A DNA stretch of 39,186 nucleotides from Fidelibacterota bacterium (GTDB lineage Bacteria > Fidelibacterota > UBA8477 > JABMPR01), in the NCBI GenBank assembly GCA_021734325.1, contig JAIPJF010000027.1:1-39186 (forward strand). The letters run 5' to 3'. Shown piece by piece: positions 1 to 7,740 of this stretch. Position 1 is the stretch's first letter. Each line of letters opens with the position of its first letter. The position numbers and the translations under genes are program-made. The notes below the pieces were generated by a model, which saw only the letters and a program-made list of their open reading frames with translations, did not search any database and was not told where the DNA came from.

Positions 1-177
1 GGTACGCTACTATGGATGGTCGATTCTACCGTCCATCATCCTGTTGACTGTAATATCGATGCTCTGGTCTTCACCGAGAGAACCCTGGCCAACGGCAAAG
101 CCCTTGCCATCAGCATGAAGCTTTGTGATGGAGGCGATACGCTCTCCACATCCTGGTCCATGACTCTCAGGAATTGA
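1..177 (+). CDS. C-terminal end of an unrecognised protein (partial)
   Basis: The frame starting at base 1 stays open for 58 codons and ends in TGA at 175-177, seven bases before the next gene, so this is the tail of a gene that begins outside the window. The visible residues include two Cys (residues 17 and 43 of the fragment) and a Ser/Thr-rich end (STSWSMTLRN). No family motif is recognisable. Its position directly before a prepilin peptidase-like gene and the pil operon suggests a pilin-like or envelope protein, but that is only context. The following ATG at 184 is in the same frame, separated by TGA and two codons. Confidence 0.6.
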   Translation, partial: GTLLWMVDSTVHHPVDCNIDALVFTERTLANGKALAISMKLCDGGDTLSTSWSMTLRN

Positions 178-183
178 GCAGAT

Positions 184-954
184 ATGCTTCAGCTAATAGG
201 TGTCATCGCACTGGGTATTGTATTCGCGATTCTTAGCAATACGACCATAGATCAAACTCCAAAGAAGAGGGCATATACAACACCCTCTCCATACTGCCCT
301 TCGTGTGCAACCAAACTATCCTGGAAAGATATGCTTCCATTTTGGAGCTTTATCAGGTCAAAAGGCAAATGTCCTTATTGTCAGGCTCCCTTACCGTTGA
401 GGCATATAATTGTTGATATCACTGAATTGGCCTGGGTTACCTTCTATATTTTGAAATTTGGCTGGAGTTATGAGGGTAGTATGGCTTTGATTTTCGGAAT
501 GTCATTAATTATAATCATTTTATTACTCAATGAAAAACGGGAATTAAACGATAGCATGCTTGTGATTCTGGGAATGCTTGCTGTCATCAATTTTCTTGCC
601 TACAATCCAGATCGTTTCCCCGAGGCTGCCTTAAGCATGATTTTAGGAACCATTGCTCTGGCTGTGTATAATCTTGCCAAGATATTTGCGACAGACGACA
701 GTCAATTTGAGCTGACCGAGCTTAAATTGGGAGCGCTGCTTGGGCTTTTCCTTGGCATAGAGCTGGGCCTCGTCGCACTTTTCTTCGCCCTTACTGGAGG
801 AGCTGTTATCGGAAGCATTAACATTAAGTTCTTTAACAAAACTACCCGAGAGGCGGTTCCGCAGTTCGCCATGTTGATGGTCGGCGCGGGATTACTGACG
901 CTTTTATGGGGACAGGATATTCTTACCCTCTACCAGTCTATCGTTTTGCGCTAA
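184..954 (+). CDS. diverged prepilin peptidase (A24 family), possibly inactive
   Basis: Prepilin peptidases are inner-membrane aspartic proteases that cleave the leader of type IV prepilins and methylate the new N-terminus. This 256-residue protein has the family layout: an N-terminal membrane segment, a cytoplasmic zinc-type region with two CxxC pairs (Cys38/41 and Cys63/66), the PLRHIIVDITE stretch matching the usual RYPLVE-type region, then several membrane helices and a late VPQFAM like the usual PFGPF. The catalytic sites are altered. The first Asp lies in LND (Asp123, usually LPD). The GxGDxK motif reads ELTELK (176-181), so the second catalytic Asp is Glu179. The N-terminal SFLNVxxxRxP motif is also degraded. 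It stands 165 bases before pilM on the same strand. It could be a pseudo-enzyme or a protease with changed chemistry. Confidence 0.8.
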   Translation: MLQLIGVIALGIVFAILSNTTIDQTPKKRAYTTPSPYCPSCATKLSWKDMLPFWSFIRSKGKCPYCQAPLPLRHIIVDITELAWVTFYILKFGWSYEGSMALIFGMSLIIIILLLNEKRELNDSMLVILGMLAVINFLAYNPDRFPEAALSMILGTIALAVYNLAKIFATDDSQFELTELKLGALLGLFLGIELGLVALFFALTGGAVIGSINIKFFNKTTREAVPQFAMLMVGAGLLTLLWGQDILTLYQSIVLR

Positions 955-1119
955 TATTCTAGTATTTTCCTCTACTTCCCAAGGTTTTTAGCCTGTACAT
1001 GATCAGTTTTAGTTTCTTTTTAGGATAGAAAGACCGCGTTCGTATTTCTATATTCATCGGATGTAGTTGACCAGGGTGGTTGGCCAATAATGTATGGATA
1101 AAATAAGTAATCAAAAATA

Positions 1120-2163
1120 GTGGCTGGCTCAAGTAAAATCAAAATTGGAATTGATATGGGAACCAACTCTATCAAGCTCGCCCTGTTCTCGACCAAGAAA
1201 AAGCTCAAGAAAAGTAAAACACTTATAAAGTATGATTACCTTGAAGAGGATGTCGTTTCTGATATAAGGGAAGTGAATGAAACTCATATTGTGACAGCTC
1301 TGAAGACCTTGCTTGCAGAAGTCCCTTACCGTCGCGCAAAAATTAACGTTGGTTTAAGCACCGATTTTCAGAATATATTTTTTTTACAACTCCCTCAAAT
1401 CGCCTCACACGAACTAAAACAGGCTCTCTTCTGGGAATTAGCACCCCTACTTTCAGGACCAGTTGATAATTATGAATATGATTTTTCTTTACTCCCTCAG
1501 TCCGAGAAGAAAAAAATAAATGTGCTTTTGGCAGTGGTAAAGAAAACGCGTATTGAATGGCTTCAAAAGGTTTTCAAATCACTCACTGGTAGCTTGAATC
1601 TGTTGGAAACGACCACCCTTCCCACCGTTGATCTTTTTAATCATAGCCATCCAAAGATGGAGGAAACGGTGGGGATCATTCATCTTGGCGGGAGTAACTC
1701 GCACTATACGATCTTGGATCATACCCATTACCCTGAATTCCTCTATCTTCCCTTTGGAGGGAACGTAATCAATACGATCATAGCCAAAACAGCTGATATT
1801 CCAGTGAAAGAAGTAGAATACCTGAGACGCGGGCTTCTTGAGAAGAGTTCAAATGGTGTGCAACTCCATACGCTTTACATGGAGAACAAAAAGATTGAAA
1901 ACAAATTAAAAGACCTTACCATGACGATTAAAAAGCAAAATTTTCGTCACTTTTATAATACCGGGCAGAAAGTTGAAAAGCTTTATGTGACCGGTGGCTT
2001 ATTAAACGATACCTTTATACACTCATTCTTTAAGCATTCGGAAAAAATTATGGAAATTCCAGCTGAATTGTGGGATCCGATAAAAATATATTACCCGGAT
2101 TTTGATATAAACCCTTCAAACGCATATCAGTTTTCGACAGCGATAGGACTGGCTCTGAGATAA
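1120..2163 (+). CDS. pilM: type IV pilus assembly protein PilM
   Basis: PilM is a cytoplasmic actin-like ATPase-fold protein that binds the N-terminus of PilN and links the pilus alignment complex to the inner membrane. The 347-residue product carries the phosphate-1 loop IGIDMGTNSIKLALF near residues 9-23 and a later glycine-rich segment (IIHLGGSNSHYTIL) typical of the second ATP-binding part. Length matches the usual 340-355 residues. It starts with GTG at 1120; there is no in-frame ATG nearby and no clear Shine-Dalgarno sequence. The stop overlaps the start of pilN by one base, and the run continues through pilO, pilP and pilQ, which makes the assignment firm. Confidence 0.93.
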   Translation: MAGSSKIKIGIDMGTNSIKLALFSTKKKLKKSKTLIKYDYLEEDVVSDIREVNETHIVTALKTLLAEVPYRRAKINVGLSTDFQNIFFLQLPQIASHELKQALFWELAPLLSGPVDNYEYDFSLLPQSEKKKINVLLAVVKKTRIEWLQKVFKSLTGSLNLLETTTLPTVDLFNHSHPKMEETVGIIHLGGSNSHYTILDHTHYPEFLYLPFGGNVINTIIAKTADIPVKEVEYLRRGLLEKSSNGVQLHTLYMENKKIENKLKDLTMTIKKQNFRHFYNTGQKVEKLYVTGGLLNDTFIHSFFKHSEKIMEIPAELWDPIKIYYPDFDINPSNAYQFSTAIGLALR

Positions 2164-2768
2164 TGGAACTCCAGCTAAATTTCCTGGCCAGTACAGCTGA
2201 TGAAAGGGTAAAGAAGCACCTCAAAAATTTCAGCATACTGCTATACATCATCATCTTCTCAGCAACTCTGTTTGTTATTTACCGGACCCATCAGAGCCAA
2301 TTGTATATGTCCCAAGTTTTTGAGGAATTGAATACCGACATAGAGGGAAAAATTAGCAATGTTGAGCCGAGGATGTTGTTCCTGGAGAGAAAAATTGGTA
2401 TTCGGAATCGGTTACGCCGGCAGTCAGATCTCTTCCTCCAGCCGAAAACCCGTCCGAGTGTCTGGCGAAAGATTCTGATAGATATTACAAATGCGCTTCC
2501 ACCAGATCTTGTTATTACCAAAATATTTTCAAAACCTTCTACTGGCAAGACCACAGATAAGAATAAGGGACCTGATCTCACGATTGAGGGATTTACATAT
2601 ATCGAGGGAAGCAACCGGGATATTCTGTCTGTTGACAATTTTAGAGCAAACATGCTGTTCAGTCTCCCTATCTCCACCCTGTATAGTGAGATAAAGGTGG
2701 AGAACAACAGGATTTATAAAGAGGATGATCGCTTAAAACTTATCTTTTCAATTGGATTGTACGAATGA
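2163..2768 (+). CDS. pilN: type IV pilus assembly protein PilN
   Basis: PilN is a bitopic inner-membrane protein that joins cytoplasmic PilM to periplasmic PilO. The product of 201 residues opens with QLNFLA, a weak version of the INLLP motif that contacts PilM, followed by one membrane helix at about residues 24-43 (FSILLYIIIFSATLFVIY) and a periplasmic domain with a short helical stretch. Sequence identity to the family is low, so the assignment leans on topology, size and position between pilM and pilO. The ATG overlaps the pilM stop (TAATG) and its own TGA overlaps the pilO ATG (ATGA), so translation is probably coupled. Confidence 0.85.
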   Translation: MELQLNFLASTADERVKKHLKNFSILLYIIIFSATLFVIYRTHQSQLYMSQVFEELNTDIEGKISNVEPRMLFLERKIGIRNRLRRQSDLFLQPKTRPSVWRKILIDITNALPPDLVITKIFSKPSTGKTTDKNKGPDLTIEGFTYIEGSNRDILSVDNFRANMLFSLPISTLYSEIKVENNRIYKEDDRLKLIFSIGLYE

Positions 2769-3343
2769 AAAATCAATTCCAATTTTGGCTAGAAGCAATC
2801 CAGATGAAATATCTGGTAGCGGCAATTGTTATTTATTTTGCCTTCACCGGTTCATCTCTCCAGGTGCTCATTCTGCCTGAAAGCCAGCGTTATGATGAGG
2901 CTGTTCTTCGCCAAAACCAATTGGCAGAAACTTATGTTGATCTTGTCAGCTTGGATATTGAACGTGCGATTGAGAATTTGAATATTCAGCTGGCAGAATT
3001 GGACTCACTTGAGAAAATCTTTACAAGCAGGCTGCTACAGAGCAGTCGCATCAATTCAATATTTCCGATCATCGATAAATATTGCACAGCCTCATTATTG
3101 AAGGTGGTTACGCTCGAACCTGTGAATAAGTTTAATACAATTCAGAACGAATTTGAAGCCCACTTAATTAGATTGAGTACAATTGGTCGCTATCCTGACT
3201 TTCTAAAATTTTTAAATCTACTTGAGGACCATGCTGAGTGGATATTGATCAATGACCTGTCGGTTAAACCTTTAGAGCGAGGCGATTATGGTCGTTATGA
3301 CCTGACTCTATCTGTTCTAGTCCCCAAGGACGGCAAGAAATGA
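2765..3343 (+). CDS. pilO: type IV pilus assembly protein PilO
   Basis: PilO dimerises with PilN in the periplasm as part of the pilus alignment subcomplex. The 192-residue protein has one N-terminal membrane helix (about residues 14-34, YLVAAIVIYFAFTGSSLQVL), then a coiled-coil-like segment rich in Leu/Glu (about 45-90) and a ferredoxin-like periplasmic domain. Size and topology match PilO. It is joined to pilN and pilP by ATGA overlaps on both sides. Recognition depends on gene order plus topology rather than on strong sequence motifs. Confidence 0.83.
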   Translation: MKNQFQFWLEAIQMKYLVAAIVIYFAFTGSSLQVLILPESQRYDEAVLRQNQLAETYVDLVSLDIERAIENLNIQLAELDSLEKIFTSRLLQSSRINSIFPIIDKYCTASLLKVVTLEPVNKFNTIQNEFEAHLIRLSTIGRYPDFLKFLNLLEDHAEWILINDLSVKPLERGDYGRYDLTLSVLVPKDGKK

Positions 3344-3882
3344 GCAAAAACCAAACAACTTTAATCGTTCTCGGCGGTCTTGTATTGATAATCGCTATTA
3401 TGTGGTTCACCGGATCCTTTGAAAAGTTATTATCTGGCGAACCAGTGGAACAAGTCGGTAATACCGTTCCACTGGATTTGGAGCAACTACAAATTACGAT
3501 CAGGACAGTTTCCTCCCCTGTTATTGAGGAACTTCAATTTGTGGAAACAATTGACACTTTAAGGGCAAGTGAATCCCTGGATAAATTAAGAAATCCATTT
3601 GTAAAAGTATATGTGGCACCACCACCCTCTGCTGTAAAACCGAAGGCTTCCACGACAAAGAAATCGACCCCGACCCCAACAAGGAAGAAACGTATCGTTC
3701 GGCCTAAGATCGAGATCAATGCTATTATCTGGGATCTTTCAAGCCCATATGCTATCTTAAATAATGAAATTTACGGTGAAGGTGACATTATCTCAGGTTA
3801 TACTGTCCAGACCATACATGACACCATGGTCGTACTGGCAAATAAAGATGATCTTTTTTCCATCGTGATCGAGAGAGAGTAA
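3340..3882 (+). CDS. pilP: PilP-like pilus assembly protein, membrane-anchored
   Basis: PilP normally is an inner-membrane lipoprotein that links the PilN/PilO complex to the secretin PilQ. This 180-residue product occupies the pilP position and has the expected plan: membrane attachment, a flexible Pro/Thr/Lys-rich linker (about residues 93-120) and a C-terminal beta-rich domain of about 55 residues (IEINAIIWDLSSPYAILNN onward) resembling the homology region that PilP shares with GspC. Unlike classical PilP, no lipobox cysteine is present; instead there is an uncleaved helix at about residues 6-27 (TLIVLGGLVLIIAIMWF), as in GspC of type II secretion. It overlaps pilO by four bases and ends one base before pilQ. 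Confidence 0.8.
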   Translation: MSKNQTTLIVLGGLVLIIAIMWFTGSFEKLLSGEPVEQVGNTVPLDLEQLQITIRTVSSPVIEELQFVETIDTLRASESLDKLRNPFVKVYVAPPPSAVKPKASTTKKSTPTPTRKKRIVRPKIEINAIIWDLSSPYAILNNEIYGEGDIISGYTVQTIHDTMVVLANKDDLFSIVIERE

Positions 3883-3883
3883 T

Positions 3884-5191
3884 ATGAAATCGTACAAAGC
3901 ACAGATTCAGACCATCGTTAGAATGCTTCTCATAACAGCGACCATACACGGAGGTTCCTCCTTTGCCCAGACAAAGGATGTCGTATCAATTACTGCCAAG
4001 GAAGTGAAACTGGAAAATGTGCTCCGAATATTGAGTGAAAAGAGCGGGATGATATTTATATCTGACCCTGAAATAAGAACAAAAAAAATCACCCTTGATC
4101 TGCAAAATGTTGCTCCCCTGGAAGCGCTCTCCATCATGACGGAGCTGTACGATCTTGGATTTCAACAGCTTGGCGCATCTGGAAAATACCTTGTCACCAA
4201 TAAATCAGATATTGCCATTGCCACTCAAACGGTTTCCTATGCATGCCAGTTTTCCCAGGCAATGGAAATGTCGCAGACTGTTGGCTCATTTATCACCCCT
4301 GAAGTGGGAAAAATTTATGGTGATGAAAGAACCAACATGGTCATTATCCAAGATACACCCAATCAGGTTAATGAGCTAATTAAGCTGATGAAATCTCTGG
4401 ATACACCGACACAGCAGGTGCATATAAAAAGTGCGATTGTGGAGGTGACGGTATCCGGTGATCATGAACGGGGACTTCAGTGGTTTACAAATAATGAAAG
4501 CTCAAACGGCCAGAGCAGTGTACTTGGAACTGATTTTGGATTGCGGGGAACGTCCCTGGTTGAGCCCCTCATTGATCCAGTACTTCCAAATATTTCCGCT
4601 GGTTTCGGTCTGGGTATCATTACATCAAATGTGGATATCGTCCTGGGAATGCTTTCAAAGAGCAATGATCTAAATCTGCTGTCAACACCGCATTTGATGG
4701 TGCTGGACAATAAACAGGCTGAGATTGAAGTGGGAGATCAAATCCCATATCCAAAATTGAACGAATATGGTCAAACTGCATATGAATTTAAAAATGCTAC
4801 CGTAAAACTATCCCTCAGAGTACATGTAAACAATGATTCAACAGTGACAATCAAACTTGAACCACAGGCTAATTTTCAACAGGGTGTGACCCCTGATGGG
4901 ATTCCAATTATCGCAACACGTCGCGCTTCCACGGAAGTAATCGTAAAGAATGGGCAAACCGTTGTTCTAGGAGGTTTGATGCAGGAGTCTGACGTGGTCT
5001 CAACACAGAAAGTACCTATCTTGGGATCTATACCGATTATCGGTGAATTCTTTAAGTATAGTATATCGAGTAAGAAGAAAACCGAGCTTCTGGTCATGCT
5101 AACTCCAGAGATTGTCGATGTGTACAAAAACACACTTAGCGATCAGGAATTAGGGAAAATTCCCGAGGATTTTGTCCCCTCATTGAAATAG
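3884..5191 (+). CDS. pilQ: secretin PilQ (short form)
   Basis: PilQ forms the outer-membrane ring through which the pilus passes. The product of 435 residues has a signal peptide ending about residue 28 (SSFAQ), an STN/secretin N0-like domain (about 33-110), an N1-type domain (about 115-175, ending MKSLDTPTQQV) and the secretin barrel (about 180-410). The barrel includes STPHLMVLDNKQAEIEVGD (267-285) and the signature VPILGSIPIIGEFF (377-390), followed by ELLVMLTPEI. It lacks the AMIN domains that make many PilQ proteins 600-750 residues long, so it is a minimal secretin. It is the last gene of the pil operon. Confidence 0.93.
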   Translation: MKSYKAQIQTIVRMLLITATIHGGSSFAQTKDVVSITAKEVKLENVLRILSEKSGMIFISDPEIRTKKITLDLQNVAPLEALSIMTELYDLGFQQLGASGKYLVTNKSDIAIATQTVSYACQFSQAMEMSQTVGSFITPEVGKIYGDERTNMVIIQDTPNQVNELIKLMKSLDTPTQQVHIKSAIVEVTVSGDHERGLQWFTNNESSNGQSSVLGTDFGLRGTSLVEPLIDPVLPNISAGFGLGIITSNVDIVLGMLSKSNDLNLLSTPHLMVLDNKQAEIEVGDQIPYPKLNEYGQTAYEFKNATVKLSLRVHVNNDSTVTIKLEPQANFQQGVTPDGIPIIATRRASTEVIVKNGQTVVLGGLMQESDVVSTQKVPILGSIPIIGEFFKYSISSKKKTELLVMLTPEIVDVYKNTLSDQELGKIPEDFVPSLK

Positions 5192-5200
5192 AAGCAAGAC

Positions 5201-5215
5201 GACGGATAAGCCGTC
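5201..5215 (+). terminator. weak hairpin after pilQ
   Basis: GACGG and CCGTC face each other across ATAAG ten bases after the pilQ stop. The stem is only 5 bp, and the following bases (AATCGATTTTC) contain a short T run but not a proper T tract. It might end the pil transcript inefficiently. Low confidence. Confidence 0.25.
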
Positions 5216-5268
5216 AATCGATTTTCAATGCACAATAACCGATATCCACTATTCAGAATGCAGCAGTC

Positions 5269-6513
5269 TTGATTAAGCTATTTTCACGTATTCAATTCAA
5301 GTTAATCAATCGTAATATCTCTTATCTGTGGGTAGGCCAACTCGTATCCCAGGCCGGAGATAGCATTACTCATATGGCCGTTATCTGGCTCATGCTAGAC
5401 TTGACGGGTTCTGCTTCGCTTACAGGATTCATTGCATTTGCTGCAACCTTGCCAGCACTCCTCTTCGGATTGTTCTCAGGTGTTCTCGCGGATTATTATC
5501 GGCGGCGAAGTCTCATGTTGATAAGCGATGCGGCACGATTCTTCTTCATTCTGCTAATACCGATTCTGTATTCCGCAGATTTATTGTCACCGATGATCCT
5601 GGCTGCAGTCGTCTTCATATCAGCTTCATTTGGGACACTTTTCAACCCCTCAAGAGACGCCATTATACCAGAATTGGTACCGGAAACGCATCTGCTCAAG
5701 GTCAATACTATCATGCAGTCGACCGGGTATCTTGCTTATTTCATTGGCCTGTTTGGCGCTGGGATGTTCCTGAATGCCCTGGGACTTGTACGGCTCTTTT
5801 ATCTGGATTCGGGGACATTTCTCTTTTCCTTTATCATGGTATTCCTCATCACTTATCCTCGCCCAAAACAGCGCCCGGCTAAGTATGAAAGTCGCCATTT
5901 ATCAGAACTTAAAAAGGGTCTACAATATGTGATCCATGAAGATAGAAGAATATTCTGGATTATACTTATCACTGCGCTGAATAATCTATTCATCATGGGG
6001 CCAGCTGTAGTGGGTACACCTCTGCTTATCAAAGAAGTCTGGAGTGGCAGTGGGCAGGATTTCGCATTTATTGAATCAAGTTATGGCATTGGCATGCTCT
6101 TATCCACATTCCTGGTTTATCGTTTAGGAAGCAGATATAAAAAGGGAACCTGGTTGATGCTCGCAATCATATATGATGGATTGACCTTTATTCCCTTATT
6201 CTGGGTTGGGCAGTTGATGATTGATCCCTTCTGGCTTACAATCACCATCATTTTTATTCATTCATTGGGTATCCCGTTTATCCAGGTCACGAGAACTACG
6301 CTTGTGCATTCCATCGTCCCCGGGCACATGCAGGGAAGGGTCTTTTCCATGATCAATCTGGCGGTCATCGGCGTTATGTCTATCTCTGTTGCCCTCACTG
6401 GAATAATCGCAGAATGGGTCTCTCCCAGGACCATCTTTCTCTTTATTGGAATAGCAGCATCGTTATCAGGTTTGCTTGGTCTTTCAATGAAAAGTATAAG
6501 ACATACTGACTAA
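5269..6513 (+). CDS. major facilitator superfamily transporter, EntS-like
   Basis: A 414-residue polytopic membrane protein with about twelve hydrophobic segments in two halves, separated by a cytoplasmic loop (about residues 200-225, PRPKQRPAKYESRHLSELKK). The N-terminal NRNISYLWVGQLVSQAGD and the loop-2 motif GVLADYYRRRSLML are typical of the MFS_3/EntS-type exporter group, drug or siderophore exporters of the inner membrane. The substrate cannot be read from sequence. No ATG lies at the proper N-terminus; TTG at 5269 is the only usual start codon before the conserved region, with an in-frame stop at 5236-5238 upstream. The TAA stop overlaps the ATG of the Nudix gene, so the two are cotranscribed. 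Confidence 0.85.
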   Translation: MIKLFSRIQFKLINRNISYLWVGQLVSQAGDSITHMAVIWLMLDLTGSASLTGFIAFAATLPALLFGLFSGVLADYYRRRSLMLISDAARFFFILLIPILYSADLLSPMILAAVVFISASFGTLFNPSRDAIIPELVPETHLLKVNTIMQSTGYLAYFIGLFGAGMFLNALGLVRLFYLDSGTFLFSFIMVFLITYPRPKQRPAKYESRHLSELKKGLQYVIHEDRRIFWIILITALNNLFIMGPAVVGTPLLIKEVWSGSGQDFAFIESSYGIGMLLSTFLVYRLGSRYKKGTWLMLAIIYDGLTFIPLFWVGQLMIDPFWLTITIIFIHSLGIPFIQVTRTTLVHSIVPGHMQGRVFSMINLAVIGVMSISVALTGIIAEWVSPRTIFLFIGIAASLSGLLGLSMKSIRHTD

Positions 6514-7133
6514 TGGCTGATCAAATAATAATTGATCGCCTTCGAAATATCCTGAAGGATCCATTACCGGGTTGGGATGCGCAAAAGAGACTTATGCCCG
6601 AAGGGAGGCAACGTTTAGAATTACCCCAGTTTGATGATCTGCATCCTGCTGCTGTCCTAATAGCACTATTCCCCCGTGACGATAAATGGCATTTCCCGCT
6701 TATCAAACGGAGTTCAGACGGATTTGCCCATAGTGGTCAAATTGCCTTGCCTGGTGGCCGTAAAGAGGGGTCTGAGACTGACACTGAGACTGCCTTACGT
6801 GAGGCTCATGAAGAAGTGAATCTTTCCAGCGAGCAAGTCGAAGTCATCGGGAAAATGAGTCCATTGCCAATCCCGGTAAGTCTGCACATGGTGCAACCAA
6901 TCGTTGGCATGGTAAATTCCACTCCCCATTTTCAGCCAGATCCGAGAGAAGTAGAAGAGATTTTTTATTTATCGCTGGAAGAGCTGGTATCCACACCGAT
7001 TACATTTGAGAAACGGTCGTTTCAAGATCGAACATGGGATATTCCTCATTTCCACATTCAGGGTCATAAGGTTTGGGGTGCTACAGGTATGATATTGAGT
7101 GAATTTCGTCAATTAATCTCACAAATCATTTAA
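6513..7133 (+). CDS. Nudix hydrolase, NudL/CoA pyrophosphatase-like
   Basis: NudL-type enzymes cleave the diphosphate of coenzyme A and its thioesters. The 206-residue protein has the Nudix box at 82-104: Gly82, Glu88, then REAHEEVNL at 96-104, which keeps the metal-binding Glu residues while the usual Gly at 103 is Asn. Just before it lies LIKRSSDGFAHSGQIALPGG, the UPF0035-type segment that marks the CoA pyrophosphatase subgroup. Length is close to NudL (about 190 residues). It starts inside the stop of the MFS gene. Its own stop lies one base from the stop of the convergent HD-domain gene. Substrate is inferred from the subgroup motif. Confidence 0.88.
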   Translation: MADQIIIDRLRNILKDPLPGWDAQKRLMPEGRQRLELPQFDDLHPAAVLIALFPRDDKWHFPLIKRSSDGFAHSGQIALPGGRKEGSETDTETALREAHEEVNLSSEQVEVIGKMSPLPIPVSLHMVQPIVGMVNSTPHFQPDPREVEEIFYLSLEELVSTPITFEKRSFQDRTWDIPHFHIQGHKVWGATGMILSEFRQLISQII

Positions 7134-7134
7134 T

Positions 7135-7701
7135 TTATTCTACCCCTGCGAGCCCCAGTTCTTCAGCATTTTTACTCAGGGCATCAATAATAAATTGGAA
7201 ATGTTCGGTTGCGTCAACTTCGAGTTCTTGAATACCCTTATCTATGTCATCTCGATTAACACTGGCAGCAAAGGACTTCTGCTTTAGTTTTTTTCTTATC
7301 GATTTCGGCGTAACTTCATTTACTGCTTTGCTTGGTCTTACGTAGGTCACAGCGAAAATAAATCCCACCAGCTCATCTACTGCAAAAAGTGCTTTTGCCA
7401 TTAGGCTTTCCCTGACCACACCGGTATACGCAGCATGCCCCATGATCGCATCCAGGATCTCCTTCGGATAACCGAGTTCCTGAAGGATGGTAACGCCTTT
7501 GTATGGATGTTCTTCAGCAGTAGGATATTTTTCATAATCAAAATCGTGGAGGAGACCCGTTAAACCCCACAGCTCCGGGTCAGCATCATACTTGGTCGCC
7601 ATTGCCTGCATTGCGGTTTCCACCCCCAGAGCGTGCCTTCGTAATGAATCACTTTGTGTGTATTTGCATAGGAGTTCCCACGCAGCTTGTCTATCCGGCA
7701 T
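7135..7701 (-). CDS. HD-domain (HDIG-type) metal-dependent phosphohydrolase
   Basis: A 188-residue soluble protein of the HD superfamily of metal-dependent phosphohydrolases, often found as stand-alone single-domain proteins of unknown substrate. The metal ligands are visible in order: His23 (RRHA), His52-Asp53 (GLLHDFD), His89 (IMGHA) and probably Asp109 (AVDEL). The start ATG has an AGAGGGA ribosome binding site upstream. It is the last gene of the minus-strand run that begins at the permease near 16856, 39 bases after the barrel protein. It is convergent with the Nudix gene with a single base between stops. A nucleotidase-type role is plausible but not shown. Confidence 0.82.
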   Translation of the reverse strand: MPDRQAAWELLCKYTQSDSLRRHALGVETAMQAMATKYDADPELWGLTGLLHDFDYEKYPTAEEHPYKGVTILQELGYPKEILDAIMGHAAYTGVVRESLMAKALFAVDELVGFIFAVTYVRPSKAVNEVTPKSIRKKLKQKSFAASVNRDDIDKGIQELEVDATEHFQFIIDALSKNAEELGLAGVE

Positions 7702-7740
7702 ATCGTTGTCCCTCTTAATTTTTTAGAAATCCCTATTGAA

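Noticed and set aside
1020..1208. 62-codon minus-strand frame overlapping the start of pilM
   Set aside because: It mostly mirrors the pilM coding region on the opposite strand, has no ribosome binding site and no family resemblance.
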